Positions 1 to 9,517 of a stretch of DNA of 46,582 bases are shown in pieces; within the stretch, counting starts at the first letter, position 1, and each line of letters begins with the position of its first letter. The notes below the pieces were generated by a model that saw only the letters and a program-made list of their open reading frames with translations, did no database searches and was not told where the DNA came from. The stretch is from contig CACBKA010000008.1 of NCBI GenBank assembly GCA_902539745.1, positions 1 to 46,582 of the forward strand, written 5' to 3'. The position numbers and the translations under genes are program-made. Source of the stretch: an uncultured Pelagibacteraceae bacterium (GTDB lineage Bacteria; Pseudomonadota; Alphaproteobacteria; Pelagibacterales; Pelagibacteraceae).

Positions 1-1517
1 GAATCGTCGATTCAGTTGCAAACGAAAAATCGATTGATAAAGAACTTATTCTAAGTTCTATGGAATCTGCTATCCAAAAAGCAGCATACAGCAAATTTGG
101 ATTTGATAATGAAATTGAAGCCACTATAGATAGAGAAAAAGGAAGTATTAAAATTCAAAAAGTACTTAGTATTGTTGAAAAAGTAGAAGATGCATCAAAA
201 GAAATATTGTTAAAAGATGCGATATCTTTAAATAAAAAAAACGAAAATTTAAAAGTTGGCGATAAGATTTACGAAGAATTACCTCAAGTTGATTTTGGTC
301 GTATAGCCGCACAAAGTGCTAAACAAGTAATTTCACAAAGAGTAAAAGAGGCAGAAAAGACAAGACAGTTCAATGATTTCATAGAAAAACAGGGACAAAT
401 TTTAAGTGGTATAATTAAAAGACTAGAATATGGAAACGTAATTGTTGATTTGGGTAGAGCAGAGGGAATTATAAGAAAAGAAGAATTAATTCAAAGAGAA
501 ATTTTGAAAAATGGAGACAGAGTCAAAGCTTATTGCTACGAAGTAAAAAGAGACAATAAAGGGCATCAAATTTTTTTATCAAGAGCTCATCCTCAATTTT
601 TAGCTAGATTATTTTTTCAGGAAGTTCCTGAGATATATGAAGGAGTTATAGAAATAAAAACTGTCTCAAGAGACCCAGGGAGTAGAGCTAAAATTTGTGT
701 TCATTCAAAAGACTCATCTTTAGATCCCGTTGGAGCATGTGTAGGTATGAGGGGAAGCAGAGTTCAAACTGTAGTCAACGAGTTACAGGGTGAAAAAATT
801 GATATTATAAAATGGACAGAAGATTTACCAACACTCGTCGCAGAGTCCCTATCCCCTGCTGAAATTCAAAAAGTATTAATCGACGAACAAAATAAAAGAA
901 TCGATGTTATTTTAACTGAAGAAAATTTAAGTAAAGCCATCGGAAGAAGAGGACAAAATGTAAGACTTGCGTCTAAATTAATTAATTATGAGATAGATAT
1001 TTTGACTGATAAAGAGGATTCTGAAAGAAGGCAGACAGAGTTTAAAGATAGAAGTCAAAATTTCATAAAAAATTTAGAAGTGGACGAAACTCTTGGTCAA
1101 CTTCTTGTTTCAGAGAACTTTCAGACTATTGAAGAAATTGCTCAGTCAAAGATAGAAGATATTTCAAAGATCGAAGGTATTGAAGATTCTACAGCTGGTG
1201 AATTAATCACTAGAGCTAAAGAATATTTAGAAAAAGAAAAGTTAGAAATATCAAGCAAATTAAAAGAACTTGGAGTAGAAGATTCTCTAATTAATTTAAA
1301 AGGTATGACACAAGGCATGTTAGTAGTTTTAGGAGAACAAAATATTAAAAAACTAAAAGATTTTGCAGAGCTATCTTCAGATGAGCTTATAGGTGGAATG
1401 GATGAAATAAAAGGAAAACGTATTAAAATAGATGGTTATCTTGAAGACTTTGCACTTACTAGAGAAGAGGCTGATAATTTGATAATGGCTGCTAGAAACA
1501 TAGTATTTAAGGATTAA
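1..1517 (+). CDS. nusA: Transcription termination/antitermination factor NusA (5' end off-window)
   Basis: NusA binds RNA polymerase and nascent RNA and controls pausing, termination and antitermination. The reading frame is open from base 3, so the ATG at 60 is internal; the 19 codons before it (beginning IVDSVANEKSIDKE) match the NusA N-terminus and the true start lies off-window. Visible order: N-terminal polymerase-binding domain, S1 domain around GQILSGIIKRLEYGNVIVDLG, KH1 around VGACVGMRGSRVQ, KH2 around KAIGRRGQNVRLAS, then two C-terminal helical acidic repeats, the second including REEADNLIMAARNI. The frame stops one base before the infB start, so it is co-transcribed with infB. The small ylxR gene that often lies between nusA and infB is not here. 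The identification is secure. Confidence 0.97.
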   Translation, partial: IVDSVANEKSIDKELILSSMESAIQKAAYSKFGFDNEIEATIDREKGSIKIQKVLSIVEKVEDASKEILLKDAISLNKKNENLKVGDKIYEELPQVDFGRIAAQSAKQVISQRVKEAEKTRQFNDFIEKQGQILSGIIKRLEYGNVIVDLGRAEGIIRKEELIQREILKNGDRVKAYCYEVKRDNKGHQIFLSRAHPQFLARLFFQEVPEIYEGVIEIKTVSRDPGSRAKICVHSKDSSLDPVGACVGMRGSRVQTVVNELQGEKIDIIKWTEDLPTLVAESLSPAEIQKVLIDEQNKRIDVILTEENLSKAIGRRGQNVRLASKLINYEIDILTDKEDSERRQTEFKDRSQNFIKNLEVDETLGQLLVSENFQTIEEIAQSKIEDISKIEGIEDSTAGELITRAKEYLEKEKLEISSKLKELGVEDSLINLKGMTQGMLVVLGEQNIKKLKDFAELSSDELIGGMDEIKGKRIKIDGYLEDFALTREEADNLIMAARNIVFKD

Positions 1518-1518
1518 A

Positions 1519-3714
1519 ATGGTAGAAAACAAAAAGAAAAGGACGCTAACAATCTCAACTTCTTTTGATAAAAAAAAACTAGGAGAATCAAGTTTTCGAC
1601 CAGGAGAAAAAAAAGTTTACATTCCAGAAAAAAAAAACACTAGAAATTTTCAAAAAAATAAAAATTTTATAAATCCAGGTAGTCAAAAAATAGTAGTAAA
1701 TAAAAAAAATTTTGCAAGAAAATTTGCAGAACAACAGGCAACGAAAAGATTTATTCAACCAGACCACAAAAAATCTGAAAAAAACAAAGAAAAACCGTTT
1801 GATAAAAAGTTTTCACAAAGAAGAGAACACAAACTAACTGTTTCAAGAGCAATGGATGTAGAGGAATTTGAGATTAAACAAAGAAGTTTAGCATCAGTTA
1901 AAAGAGCAAGACTTAAAGAGAGGAAAAATCTTAAAACTGGTGATGATACAAAAAAAGAATTTAAAAAAGTAATAAGAGATGTAAAAATACCTAAGCAAAT
2001 TACTATTCAAGAGCTCTCTAATAGAATGGCAGAGCAATCTTCAAATATTATAAAATTCCTTTTAAATATGGGGGTTAAAGCAACTATTAACCACTCTATA
2101 GATAAAGATACTGCTGAGTATATCGTTAAGGAATTCGGACATACAGCTGTTATAGAGCAAACGCCAACGGACGGCTTTGAAAAAAAAGAAAGTGTCGATG
2201 AGTCTAAATTATTCCCTCGACCTCCAATAGTTACTATTATGGGCCATGTTGATCATGGAAAAACATCTCTTTTAGATGCCTTAAGAAGTACTAATGTTGT
2301 TTCAGGAGAACACGGAGGAATAACTCAACATATTGGAGCTTATCAAGTTTATAACGAAGATAAAAAATTAATAACTTTTATAGATACCCCAGGACATGCT
2401 GCTTTTACAGAAATGAGAGCCAGAGGATCAAGAGTTACAGATATTGTGATTTTAGTAATAGCAGCAGACGACGGTGTAAAACCACAAACAATCGAAGCCA
2501 TCCAACATGCAAAAGCAGCAAACGTTCCAATAATAGTTGCAATAAATAAATCTGATTTACCAAATTCTCAGATTGGAAAAATAAAAGACGAATTAATGAG
2601 ATATGAATTAATAGCTGAAAGTTTAGGAGGTGAAACTCTCTTTGTTGAAGTTTCTGCAAAAAATAAAACAAATTTAGATAAACTTAAAGAAACAATTCTC
2701 CTTCAGTCGGAAATCTTAGATCTAAAAGCTCAAAATACTGGGAATTCAAAAGGTATAGTCTTAGAAGCAAAAATTGATAAAGGGAAAGGACCAGTTTCAA
2801 CAATTTTAATAACCAGTGGGAATTTAAAAAAAGGAGATTTCTTTGTATGTGGTAACACTTGGGGAAAAATTCGAGCGATGATTGATTTTAACGGAAAAAC
2901 AATAAATGAAGCTTCACCGTCAACTCCTGTTGAAATATTGGGAATGAATGAGTCAGCAAACGCAGGGGATGAATTTACAGTAGTTAATACTGAGGAAGAG
3001 GCAAAACAAATAAATTCTTTTAGGAAAACAGGTACTAAAGAAAAAAGTGTATTAGCTTCGCAAGATAAAACAAATATTTTTGAAAATCAAAATACAAAAA
3101 AAGAACTCAATATAATTTTGAAATCTGATGTAAGAGGCTCTAGCGAAGCACTAAAAAATGCCATTACTAAGATTGAACATTCTGAAGTTAAACCAAAGAT
3201 AATTTTATCTGACATTGGAATGATTAATGAGACAGATGTTTCTTTAGCTAAAGCATCAAATGCAATTATTATTGGATTTAATATTAAACCTAACAGAGAA
3301 GCTAAGAATTCAGCTGAACAGCAAAAAATTAGTATCGAATTCTTTAACATCATATACAAAGCCATTGAGTTTGTTGAAAAGTCTCTTTCAGGTTTATTAG
3401 AGCCGGAAAAAAAAGAAATAATTCAAGGTACAGCAGAAGTATTACAAATTTTTAAACTTTCAAAATCGGGTAAAGTTGCTGGTTCAAAAGTTATAGAGGG
3501 TGAAATTACAAGCACATCAAAAGCCAGGATAATTCGTGACGGTGCGGTTATTCATGATGGAAATATTTTAAGTATATTTCGTGAAAAGAATGCCGTGAAA
3601 GAGGTTAAAAACGGTTTAGAATGTGGAATATCATTTAAAAATTATGGGGACTTTAAAGTAAAAGATAAAATTGAAGCTTATAAAATAAATATAATACAAA
3701 GGGAATTAAAATAA
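1519..3714 (+). CDS. infB: Translation initiation factor IF-2
   Basis: This GTPase delivers initiator fMet-tRNA to the 30S subunit and promotes subunit joining. The 731 residues comprise a Lys-rich low-complexity N-terminus (about 1-150), an IF2_N helical module around IPKQITIQELSNRMAEQ, and the G domain with G1 GHVDHGKTS, G3 DTPGHAAF and G4 NKSD. Domains II to IV follow and end in the fMet-tRNA-binding barrel. The start ATG is one base after the nusA stop, and the stop shares one base with the rbfA start, so translation is probably coupled. It is shorter than E. coli IF-2 (890 aa) because the N-terminal repeats are reduced. Confidence 0.97.
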   Translation: MVENKKKRTLTISTSFDKKKLGESSFRPGEKKVYIPEKKNTRNFQKNKNFINPGSQKIVVNKKNFARKFAEQQATKRFIQPDHKKSEKNKEKPFDKKFSQRREHKLTVSRAMDVEEFEIKQRSLASVKRARLKERKNLKTGDDTKKEFKKVIRDVKIPKQITIQELSNRMAEQSSNIIKFLLNMGVKATINHSIDKDTAEYIVKEFGHTAVIEQTPTDGFEKKESVDESKLFPRPPIVTIMGHVDHGKTSLLDALRSTNVVSGEHGGITQHIGAYQVYNEDKKLITFIDTPGHAAFTEMRARGSRVTDIVILVIAADDGVKPQTIEAIQHAKAANVPIIVAINKSDLPNSQIGKIKDELMRYELIAESLGGETLFVEVSAKNKTNLDKLKETILLQSEILDLKAQNTGNSKGIVLEAKIDKGKGPVSTILITSGNLKKGDFFVCGNTWGKIRAMIDFNGKTINEASPSTPVEILGMNESANAGDEFTVVNTEEEAKQINSFRKTGTKEKSVLASQDKTNIFENQNTKKELNIILKSDVRGSSEALKNAITKIEHSEVKPKIILSDIGMINETDVSLAKASNAIIIGFNIKPNREAKNSAEQQKISIEFFNIIYKAIEFVEKSLSGLLEPEKKEIIQGTAEVLQIFKLSKSGKVAGSKVIEGEITSTSKARIIRDGAVIHDGNILSIFREKNAVKEVKNGLECGISFKNYGDFKVKDKIEAYKINIIQRELK

Positions 3715-4085
3715 TGAATAGGAGATTTGGTAGTTCCAGTTTAAACCTTAGACATTTAAGGGTTGGTGAACTAGTGAAGCAAAATTTAGGTCAGATTTTT
3801 TTAAGAAATGAGGCAAAAATACCTTCGCTCAATACTAAGCTGGTTACAGTCACAGAGGTGAGAATGAGTTCAGATTTGAAATCAGCAAGGGCCTATATTA
3901 TTCCTTTAGGCGGAAAAGAGACCAAAAAAACGGTAAATATCTTGACTGAGTTTTCTCATCTTGTTAGAAAAGCATTGTCAAAAAAACTAGACATAAAGTT
4001 TCTTCCCAAATTACACTTTGTTGGAGATGAGTCATTTGATTATGCTGAACGTATAGAAAAATTGATAAAAAAAAATAAAAAATAA
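3714..4085 (+). CDS. rbfA: 30S ribosome-binding factor RbfA
   Basis: This 123-residue KH-like cold-shock assembly factor binds the 30S subunit during 16S rRNA 5'-end maturation. Recognisable signatures are RVGELVKQNLGQIF near the N-terminus, the central VTEVRMSSDLKSARAYIIPLG and the C-terminal KFLPKLHFVGDESFDYAERIEKLI. The ATG overlaps the infB stop by one base and rpsO begins immediately after its own stop. In many Alphaproteobacteria truB (tRNA pseudouridine-55 synthase) sits between rbfA and rpsO; here there are zero bases between them. Confidence 0.95.
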   Translation: MNRRFGSSSLNLRHLRVGELVKQNLGQIFLRNEAKIPSLNTKLVTVTEVRMSSDLKSARAYIIPLGGKETKKTVNILTEFSHLVRKALSKKLDIKFLPKLHFVGDESFDYAERIEKLIKKNKK

Positions 4086-4343
4086 ATGAAATCTAAAAAA
4101 AACATAATCAAATTGCTAGCAACTAACAGTAAAGACGTAGGATCAACCGCAGTTCAAATAGGTCTACTTAGCGAAAAAATAAATAGACTTTCAGAACATT
4201 TTAAAAATTTTAAAAAAGACAAACATTCTGCAAGAGGACTTACAAAGTCAGTAAATCAAAGGAAAAGACTTTTAAGCTATTTAAGCAAGAATGATCCAGA
4301 AAAATATAACGAAATTTTGAAAAAATTAAATTTGAGAAAATAG
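4086..4343 (+). CDS. rpsO: 30S ribosomal protein S15
   Basis: S15 is a primary 16S rRNA-binding protein of the small-subunit platform. The 85 residues (89 in E. coli) show the family core: DVGSTAVQIGLLSEKINRLSEHFK followed by KDKHSARGLTKSVNQRKRLLSYL, with the conserved His-Ser rRNA-binding region. The gene is packed without spacers between rbfA and pnp. The rpsO-pnp pair is conserved across bacteria. Confidence 0.97.
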   Translation: MKSKKNIIKLLATNSKDVGSTAVQIGLLSEKINRLSEHFKNFKKDKHSARGLTKSVNQRKRLLSYLSKNDPEKYNEILKKLNLRK

Positions 4344-6413
4344 ATGTTTAAAGTATTTAAAGAAGAAATAGATTTTGGTGGAAAAAAAATAACTTTGGAA
4401 ACTGGAAAGATTGCTCGACAGGCGGACGGTGCAATTATAGCTAAAATGGGGGAAACAGTAGTTATAGCTACCGTTGTTGGAGCAAAAAAAGTTAATCCTG
4501 AGACAGATTATTTTCCATTATCTGTAAATTACCAAGAAAAATATTATGCAGCAGGTAAAATACCAGGAGGATATTTTAAAAGGGAAGCAAGACCAACAGA
4601 ATCGGAAACTTTAATTTCAAGATTAATTGATAGACCAATTAGACCGTTATTTCCTGAAAGTTTTAGAAATGAAGTTCAAGTTTTACCAACTGTTCTATCT
4701 TATGATAATGAAAACGAGGCAGATATTTTATCAATAATCGCGTCATCTGCGGCGCTGTCAATTTCAGGACTACCATTTGATGGACCCGTTGGTGCATCAA
4801 GGGTTGGCTTCATTGATGGTAAATGCGTTCTTAATCCAACAAAAAAAGAATTAGAAAATTCAAAACTTGATTTAGTTGTAGCAGGAACAAAAGATGCCGT
4901 TTTAATGGTTGAGTCAGAAGCATCTGGACTGACAGAAAAGGAAATGTTAGATGCAGTCAAATTTGGTCACGAAAGTTTTATTTCGGTTATAAAAGGTATA
5001 GAAAAATTATCCAAAAAGTCTTCCAAAGAAAAGTGGAAGATTGAAGAAAAAGACTTTAGTAAAGTATCGAAAAAAATTGAAAAAGAGCTTACAAAAGATT
5101 TAGAAAAAGCGTTTTCAGAAAAAGATAAAAAAACTAGATCAGAATTAATAAGTCAAGCTGGGGACAAATGTAAAAGTTTGTTTGAAGGAGATGAAACTCT
5201 TTTAGAACATGAAATCATGTTACAACTTAAAAAGCTTGAAAAAAATATAGTTAGAACAAGAATTTTAAAAAATAAAAAAAGGATCGATGGTAGAGGTTTG
5301 TCTGATGTAAGACCTATTAAATGTGAAGTTGGAGTTCTACCAAGAACACATGGATCAGCATTATTTACAAGAGGAGAAACTCAAGCTTTAGTAACTACAA
5401 CATTGGGTACAACTGATGATGAGCAAAGAATAGAAAGTTTGGAGGGTTTAAAGAGAGAAAGATTTATGCTTCATTACAATTTTCCACCATTTTCAGTTGG
5501 TGAAACTGGAAGAATTGGAACAGGAAGAAGAGAAGTTGGACATGGAAAATTAGCTTGGAGAGCTTTAAACTCCTCTCTTCCAAAAAAAGAAAATTTTCCA
5601 TACACACTAAGAATTGTTTCTGAAATTACAGAATCTAACGGATCATCTTCAATGGCTACGGTTTGTGGATCTTCACTTGCATTAATGGATGCAGCAGTTC
5701 CAATAGCAGAGCCGGTAGCTGGAATAGCAATGGGATTAATAAAAGAAAAAGATGATTTTTCAATTCTATCTGACATTTTAGGTGATGAAGATCATCTTGG
5801 TGATATGGATTTTAAAGTTGCAGGTACAAAAGATGGAATTACATCACTACAAATGGATATAAAGATTACAGGTATTACATTTGAAATTATGGAAAAAGCA
5901 CTTGATCAAGCAAAAGATGGAAGAGTTCATATTTTAAATGAAATGAACAAAACTATTAAGTCTTCAAGGAAAGAAGTTGGAAAACACACACCAAAAATGG
6001 AAACTATTAAAGTTGATAAAAAAGACATAGCAACTGTAATTGGTAAAGGTGGAGCGACTATTAGAGAAATTGTAGAAAAATCAGGAGCAAAAGTAGACGT
6101 TAAAGATACAGGCGAAGTTACAGTAGCAGCTGCCAATGAGGAAACCAGAAAGATTGCAGTACAAATGATTAACGACCTTGTTGCAAAACCTGAGATGGGA
6201 AAAACATATAAAGGTAAAGTAGTAAAAATCATGGAATTTGGGGCCTTCGTAAACTTTTTAGGTAAACAAGATGGTCTTGTTCATATTTCTCAGTTAGCAA
6301 CTAAAAGAGTTCAAAAAGTAACTGATGTTGTCAAAGAAGGTGATGAAGTTTCCGTAAAAGTAATTGGATTTGACAGAGGTAAAGTTAAACTTTCAATAAA
6401 AGAAGCTTCTTAA
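4344..6413 (+). CDS. pnp: Polyribonucleotide nucleotidyltransferase (PNPase)
   Basis: This phosphorolytic 3'-5' exoribonuclease is a core enzyme of mRNA turnover. The 689 residues comprise a first RNase PH-like domain (to about 210, with [22 protein letters not shown]), a helical linker, and a second catalytic RNase PH domain containing [25 protein letters not shown] and [21 protein letters not shown] domain around [18 protein letters not shown] and a C-terminal S1 domain follow. It is the last gene of the nusA-pnp cluster. Its final four bases overlap the end of the convergent gene on the minus strand, so there is no terminator between them. Confidence 0.97.
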   Translation: MFKVFKEEIDFGGKKITLETGKIARQADGAIIAKMGETVVIATVVGAKKVNPETDYFPLSVNYQEKYYAAGKIPGGYFKREARPTESETLISRLIDRPIRPLFPESFRNEVQVLPTVLSYDNENEADILSIIASSAALSISGLPFDGPVGASRVGFIDGKCVLNPTKKELENSKLDLVVAGTKDAVLMVESEASGLTEKEMLDAVKFGHESFISVIKGIEKLSKKSSKEKWKIEEKDFSKVSKKIEKELTKDLEKAFSEKDKKTRSELISQAGDKCKSLFEGDETLLEHEIMLQLKKLEKNIVRTRILKNKKRIDGRGLSDVRPIKCEVGVLPRTHGSALFTRGETQALVTTTLGTTDDEQRIESLEGLKRERFMLHYNFPPFSVGETGRIGTGRREVGHGKLAWRALNSSLPKKENFPYTLRIVSEITESNGSSSMATVCGSSLALMDAAVPIAEPVAGIAMGLIKEKDDFSILSDILGDEDHLGDMDFKVAGTKDGITSLQMDIKITGITFEIMEKALDQAKDGRVHILNEMNKTIKSSRKEVGKHTPKMETIKVDKKDIATVIGKGGATIREIVEKSGAKVDVKDTGEVTVAAANEETRKIAVQMINDLVAKPEMGKTYKGKVVKIMEFGAFVNFLGKQDGLVHISQLATKRVQKVTDVVKEGDEVSVKVIGFDRGKVKLSIKEAS

Positions 6414-6928
6414 ATTTTATATTCAAAATTTTGAGTTTTTTCATTAACACTTAATTCTCGAACTCCATTTCTTAAGTGAAAATTACGTGCCATTTCTGTA
6501 AGAGGAGATAAAGTAACCAATCTATTTAAATGATTTGATTTCTTTATTTTTTTAAACACTTCTTTAACGATTAATTTTCCCCCACCTTTTTTCTTTGACC
6601 AAACAGTATAAGCTATTGCTATTTTTCCAATATTATCATTTCGCCAAGATGCACTTTGTAAATGAGCATCCTTAGTCATCAAGTCAAATTCTTCAATTGT
6701 TTTTGGAATTTCGTTTGTATAACCAAAACACATTATTGCACATATTTCTTTTTTATACTTTACACCAAATATTTTCCTACCATGACTGGTTCTGAATTTT
6801 ATATCTAACTCTGGTCTGATTGGATCTTCTTTAGTGTTACAGGTCTCAAGTTCAACAAGCTCGGCTCCTTTTATCCAATCAAAAAAATTTTCAAATTTTT
6901 CTCTAATTTTTTTATTTAATTTAGACAT
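6410..6928 (-). CDS. GNAT-like acetyltransferase, function unknown
   Basis: This 172-residue protein has no signal peptide or membrane segment. The second half looks like a GNAT fold. A strand ([12 protein letters not shown]) leads into a Gly-rich acyl-CoA-binding-like loop and helix ([19 protein letters not shown], about 112-130), then a strand with [12 protein letters not shown] and a helix ending FHLRNGV. The first half has an acidic helix and a strand pattern with [11 protein letters not shown]. The substrate is unknown. It is the last gene of the fabA-fabB-fabI operon, starting 15 nt after fabI, and its stop overlaps that of pnp. An acyl-CoA- or acyl-ACP-linked role is suggested only by position. 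The fold call is moderate and the substrate is open. Confidence 0.5.
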   Translation of the reverse strand: MSKLNKKIREKFENFFDWIKGAELVELETCNTKEDPIRPELDIKFRTSHGRKIFGVKYKKEICAIMCFGYTNEIPKTIEEFDLMTKDAHLQSASWRNDNIGKIAIAYTVWSKKKGGGKLIVKEVFKKIKKSNHLNRLVTLSPLTEMARNFHLRNGVRELSVNEKTQNFEYKI

Positions 6929-6943
6929 TTTTGATTAAAATTA

Positions 6944-7729
6944 TTATGTAATATTTTTAGGATCAGGCATTCCTGCTTTATTGTAACCGGCGTCAACATA
7001 ATGTATTTCACCAGTAACACCAGCGGCAAGATCACTTAGTAAGTAAAGTGCAGATTTTCCCACATCATCAATATCAACATTTCTCTTTAAAAACGAGTGA
7101 TCTGAACTCCATTTGTATAAAAACTTTGCATCACCAATTGCTGAAGCCGCTAAGGTTTTAATTGGTCCAGCACTTATTGCATTTACTCTAATTCCTTTTA
7201 CACCTAAGTCTCTTGAAATATATTTTACACTTGACTCAAGAGCAGCTTTACAAACACCCATTACATTGTAGTTAGGTATTACTTTAGTGGACTCGTATGT
7301 CAAAGTTAACATACTCGATCCATTTTTCATTATTTTTGATGCTTCTTTAGCTATTTCAGTGAATGAAAAACATGATACCAGCATACTTTTTGTAAAATTT
7401 TCTCTTGAGGTGTCAATATACTGACCTGATAATTCTGCTCTATCCGAAAATGCAATTGCATGAACTACGAAATCAATTTGTGCCCATTTTTTTTTTATTT
7501 CCTCAAATGTTTTTTTAATATCATCTTTATTTTCTACATTACAATCTAAAAGGAATTTTGAATTAACAGACTCAGCTAGAGGCGTAACTCTTTTTTTTAG
7601 TGCGTCTCCAAGATATGTGAAAGCAAGCTCAGCTCCATTTTCTGAGAGTTTTTTTGCTATACCCCAAGCTATAGATCGCTCATTAGCAACACCCATTATT
7701 AAACCTTTTTTACCTTTAACTAGATCCAT
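6944..7729 (-). CDS. fabI: Enoyl-[acyl-carrier-protein] reductase (NADH)
   Basis: FabI carries out the last reduction of each fatty-acid elongation cycle. The 261 residues form a short-chain dehydrogenase fold. The N-terminal nucleotide-binding segment is KGLIMGVANERSIAWGIAKK, and the FabI active-site region TYESTKVIPNYNVMGVCKAALE carries the Tyr-x6-Lys pattern. The C-terminus GVTGEIHYVDAGYN is typical. The start overlaps the last base of fabB. In Rhizobiales the order fabA-fabB-fabI beside irr is conserved, as here. Confidence 0.95.
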   Translation of the reverse strand: MDLVKGKKGLIMGVANERSIAWGIAKKLSENGAELAFTYLGDALKKRVTPLAESVNSKFLLDCNVENKDDIKKTFEEIKKKWAQIDFVVHAIAFSDRAELSGQYIDTSRENFTKSMLVSCFSFTEIAKEASKIMKNGSSMLTLTYESTKVIPNYNVMGVCKAALESSVKYISRDLGVKGIRVNAISAGPIKTLAASAIGDAKFLYKWSSDHSFLKRNVDIDDVGKSALYLLSDLAAGVTGEIHYVDAGYNKAGMPDPKNIT

Positions 7730-8943
7730 TATTCAACCTTTTCAAAAATCAAAGTTGCGTTGGTTCCACCAAAACCAAAGCTATTCGACATTACGGAATT
7801 CAATTTCACACCTTTTTCAACCTTTGTAACAATTGGAAAACTCTTAGCTTCATCATCCATTTCATTTACATTTGCTGAGGCAGCAATAAAATTATTTTTC
7901 ATCATTATTAATGAATAAATTGCTTCATGAACAGAAGCTGCACCCAGTGGGTGTCCAGAAAGAGATTTGGTTGAACTTATTTTTGGAACATTATCTTTGA
8001 AAGCACCTTTTATCGCTTTTAACTCTGTTATATCTCCTACAGGAGTCGAGGTTCCATGAGCATTTATATAATCAACTTTATTACGAGTTGTCTTTAATGC
8101 TAAATTCATACATCTTGTTGCTCCCTCACCAGATGGCGCAACCATATCATAACCATCAGAAGTAGCTCCATAACCAGTGAGTTCAGCATAAATTTTTGCT
8201 CCTCTCGATTTTGCATGTTCTAATTCCTCTAAAACTAAAACTCCTGCTCCGCCAGCTATTACAAAACCGTCTCTAGTTTTATCGTAAGGTCTAGATGCTT
8301 TTTGAGGATTGTCATTATATTTAGAAGATAACGCAGTCATAGCATCGAACATTGCTGTCATTGCAAAATGTATCTCATCACTACCACCAGCAAATATAAC
8401 CTTTTGTTTTCCAAACTGAATAAGCTCCATTGCATTTCCAATGCAATGCCCACTAGTCGCACAAGCAGAACTAATTGTATAGTTAACACCTTTTATTTTA
8501 AAAGGAACAGCCAAGGTTGCAGACGCAGTACTCGCCATTGTTCTTGGTACAATAAATGGTCCCATTTTTTTTGGATTTTTTTCTCTTGTTTTGTCCGCAG
8601 CTAAAATTACATTTTCTATAGAGGGACCCCCTGATCCCATGACCATACCAGAATTAATATTACTTACATCTTTGTCTTCTAAACCAGAGTCAGTAATAGC
8701 CTCTTTCATTGCCACATAGTTATATGCTGATCCATTTCCCATAAATCTTAAAGCTTTTCTATCAACATAATCGGCAAGTTTAATATTTGGTTTTCCATGG
8801 ACGTGACTTTTTAAATTATGTTCTTTATACTCTTCTGCAAAAGAAATTCCTGATTTGTTGTTTATAAGAGATTCGTAAACCTCTTTCTGATTGTTACCTA
8901 AACAAGAAACAATTCCAATACCTGTTACAACGACTCTTTTCAC
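7729..8943 (-). CDS. fabB: 3-oxoacyl-[acyl-carrier-protein] synthase I
   Basis: This condensing enzyme elongates cis-unsaturated acyl-ACP intermediates. The 404 residues have the thiolase fold. The nucleophile is C161 in SSACATSGHCIGNAMELIQ; the catalytic histidines are in NAHGTSTPVGD and LSGHPLGAASVHEA; the end FGFGGTNATLIFEK is typical. The best family fit is FabB rather than FabF because of the partnership with fabA. It overlaps fabA by four bases, indicating coupled translation. The pair makes the anaerobic-type unsaturated fatty acids. Confidence 0.95.
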   Translation of the reverse strand: MKRVVVTGIGIVSCLGNNQKEVYESLINNKSGISFAEEYKEHNLKSHVHGKPNIKLADYVDRKALRFMGNGSAYNYVAMKEAITDSGLEDKDVSNINSGMVMGSGGPSIENVILAADKTREKNPKKMGPFIVPRTMASTASATLAVPFKIKGVNYTISSACATSGHCIGNAMELIQFGKQKVIFAGGSDEIHFAMTAMFDAMTALSSKYNDNPQKASRPYDKTRDGFVIAGGAGVLVLEELEHAKSRGAKIYAELTGYGATSDGYDMVAPSGEGATRCMNLALKTTRNKVDYINAHGTSTPVGDITELKAIKGAFKDNVPKISSTKSLSGHPLGAASVHEAIYSLIMMKNNFIAASANVNEMDDEAKSFPIVTKVEKGVKLNSVMSNSFGFGGTNATLIFEKVE

Positions 8944-9446
8944 TGTTTATAAACTCCAACTTTTAAATTTTCCGCAGTATATATCTGCTTATCGTCAGCT
9001 TTTAAAATACCATCTGCAAAACCAACAGTGCCACCTTCTGTTTTTAAAACTTTTTTCATATTAACTTCATAAGTTGCCATTTTAACTTTTTTAATAACTT
9101 CTCCTGTAAATCTAACAGAATTTACGCCTAAAGCACGTCCTTTACCTGGTTCACCTATCCATCCTAAGTAAAACCCAACTAATTGCCACATTGCATCTAA
9201 TCCAAGACACCCTGGCATCACAGGATCACTTTTGAAATGACAATCAAAGAACCACATATTATCCTTAATATCTAATTCAGCTTTTATTATACCCTTTTTA
9301 AATTTTCCCTCACTCGATTGAATTTGAGTAATTCTGTCAAACATCAACATTGGAGGTGATGGTAAACGTGCATTCCCTTCACCGAATAGAACGCCATTTG
9401 CGCAGTCAATTAATTCGTTATAGTTGTAATTGTTTTTTTGTTTCAT
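8940..9446 (-). CDS. fabA: 3-hydroxydecanoyl-[acyl-carrier-protein] dehydratase/isomerase
   Basis: FabA dehydrates 3-hydroxydecanoyl-ACP and isomerises trans-2 to cis-3-decenoyl-ACP, the entry to unsaturated fatty acids. The hot-dog fold signature FFDCHFKSDPVMPGCLGLDA contains the catalytic His and the helix Asp, followed by MWQLVGFYLGWIGEPGKG. The chosen start is the ATG at 9446 (MKQKNNYNYNEL), which aligns with the E. coli N-terminus and gives 168 residues. An in-frame ATG at 9461 would add only five unconserved residues. It is the first gene of the minus-strand fab operon, divergent from irr. Confidence 0.95.
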   Translation of the reverse strand: MKQKNNYNYNELIDCANGVLFGEGNARLPSPPMLMFDRITQIQSSEGKFKKGIIKAELDIKDNMWFFDCHFKSDPVMPGCLGLDAMWQLVGFYLGWIGEPGKGRALGVNSVRFTGEVIKKVKMATYEVNMKKVLKTEGGTVGFADGILKADDKQIYTAENLKVGVYKQ

Positions 9447-9461
9447 TTTGAAAGCTAACAA

Positions 9462-9510
9462 TTGCTTGAGTTTTTATCAATATCATATATAAAATTGAAA
9501 AATTATACAG
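9462..9510. promoter_or_regulatory. Divergent fabA / irr promoter region
   Basis: The 71-nt spacer between fabA and irr must hold both promoters. On the minus strand a perfect TATAAT covers 9507-9502, about 55 nt upstream of the fabA ATG; its -35 would fall inside irr and is weak. On the plus strand TTGAGT at 9466-9471 and TATAAA at 9488-9493 are separated by 16 nt and could drive irr. No Irr-box-like TTTAGAA/TTCTAAA pair is visible here. The assignments come from consensus matching only. Confidence 0.4.
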
Positions 9511-9517
9511 TAAGTTA

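Noticed and set aside
60-62. ATG as the nusA start
   Set aside because: The frame is open upstream to base 3 and the preceding 19 codons match the NusA N-terminus, so the gene is cut by the window edge.
4700-6232. Minus-strand open frames inside pnp, and similar frames inside infB, fabB, katG, gyrB, polA and the RND gene
   Set aside because: They lie opposite strongly conserved coding sequence and show no domain, signal or ribosome site; they are shadows.
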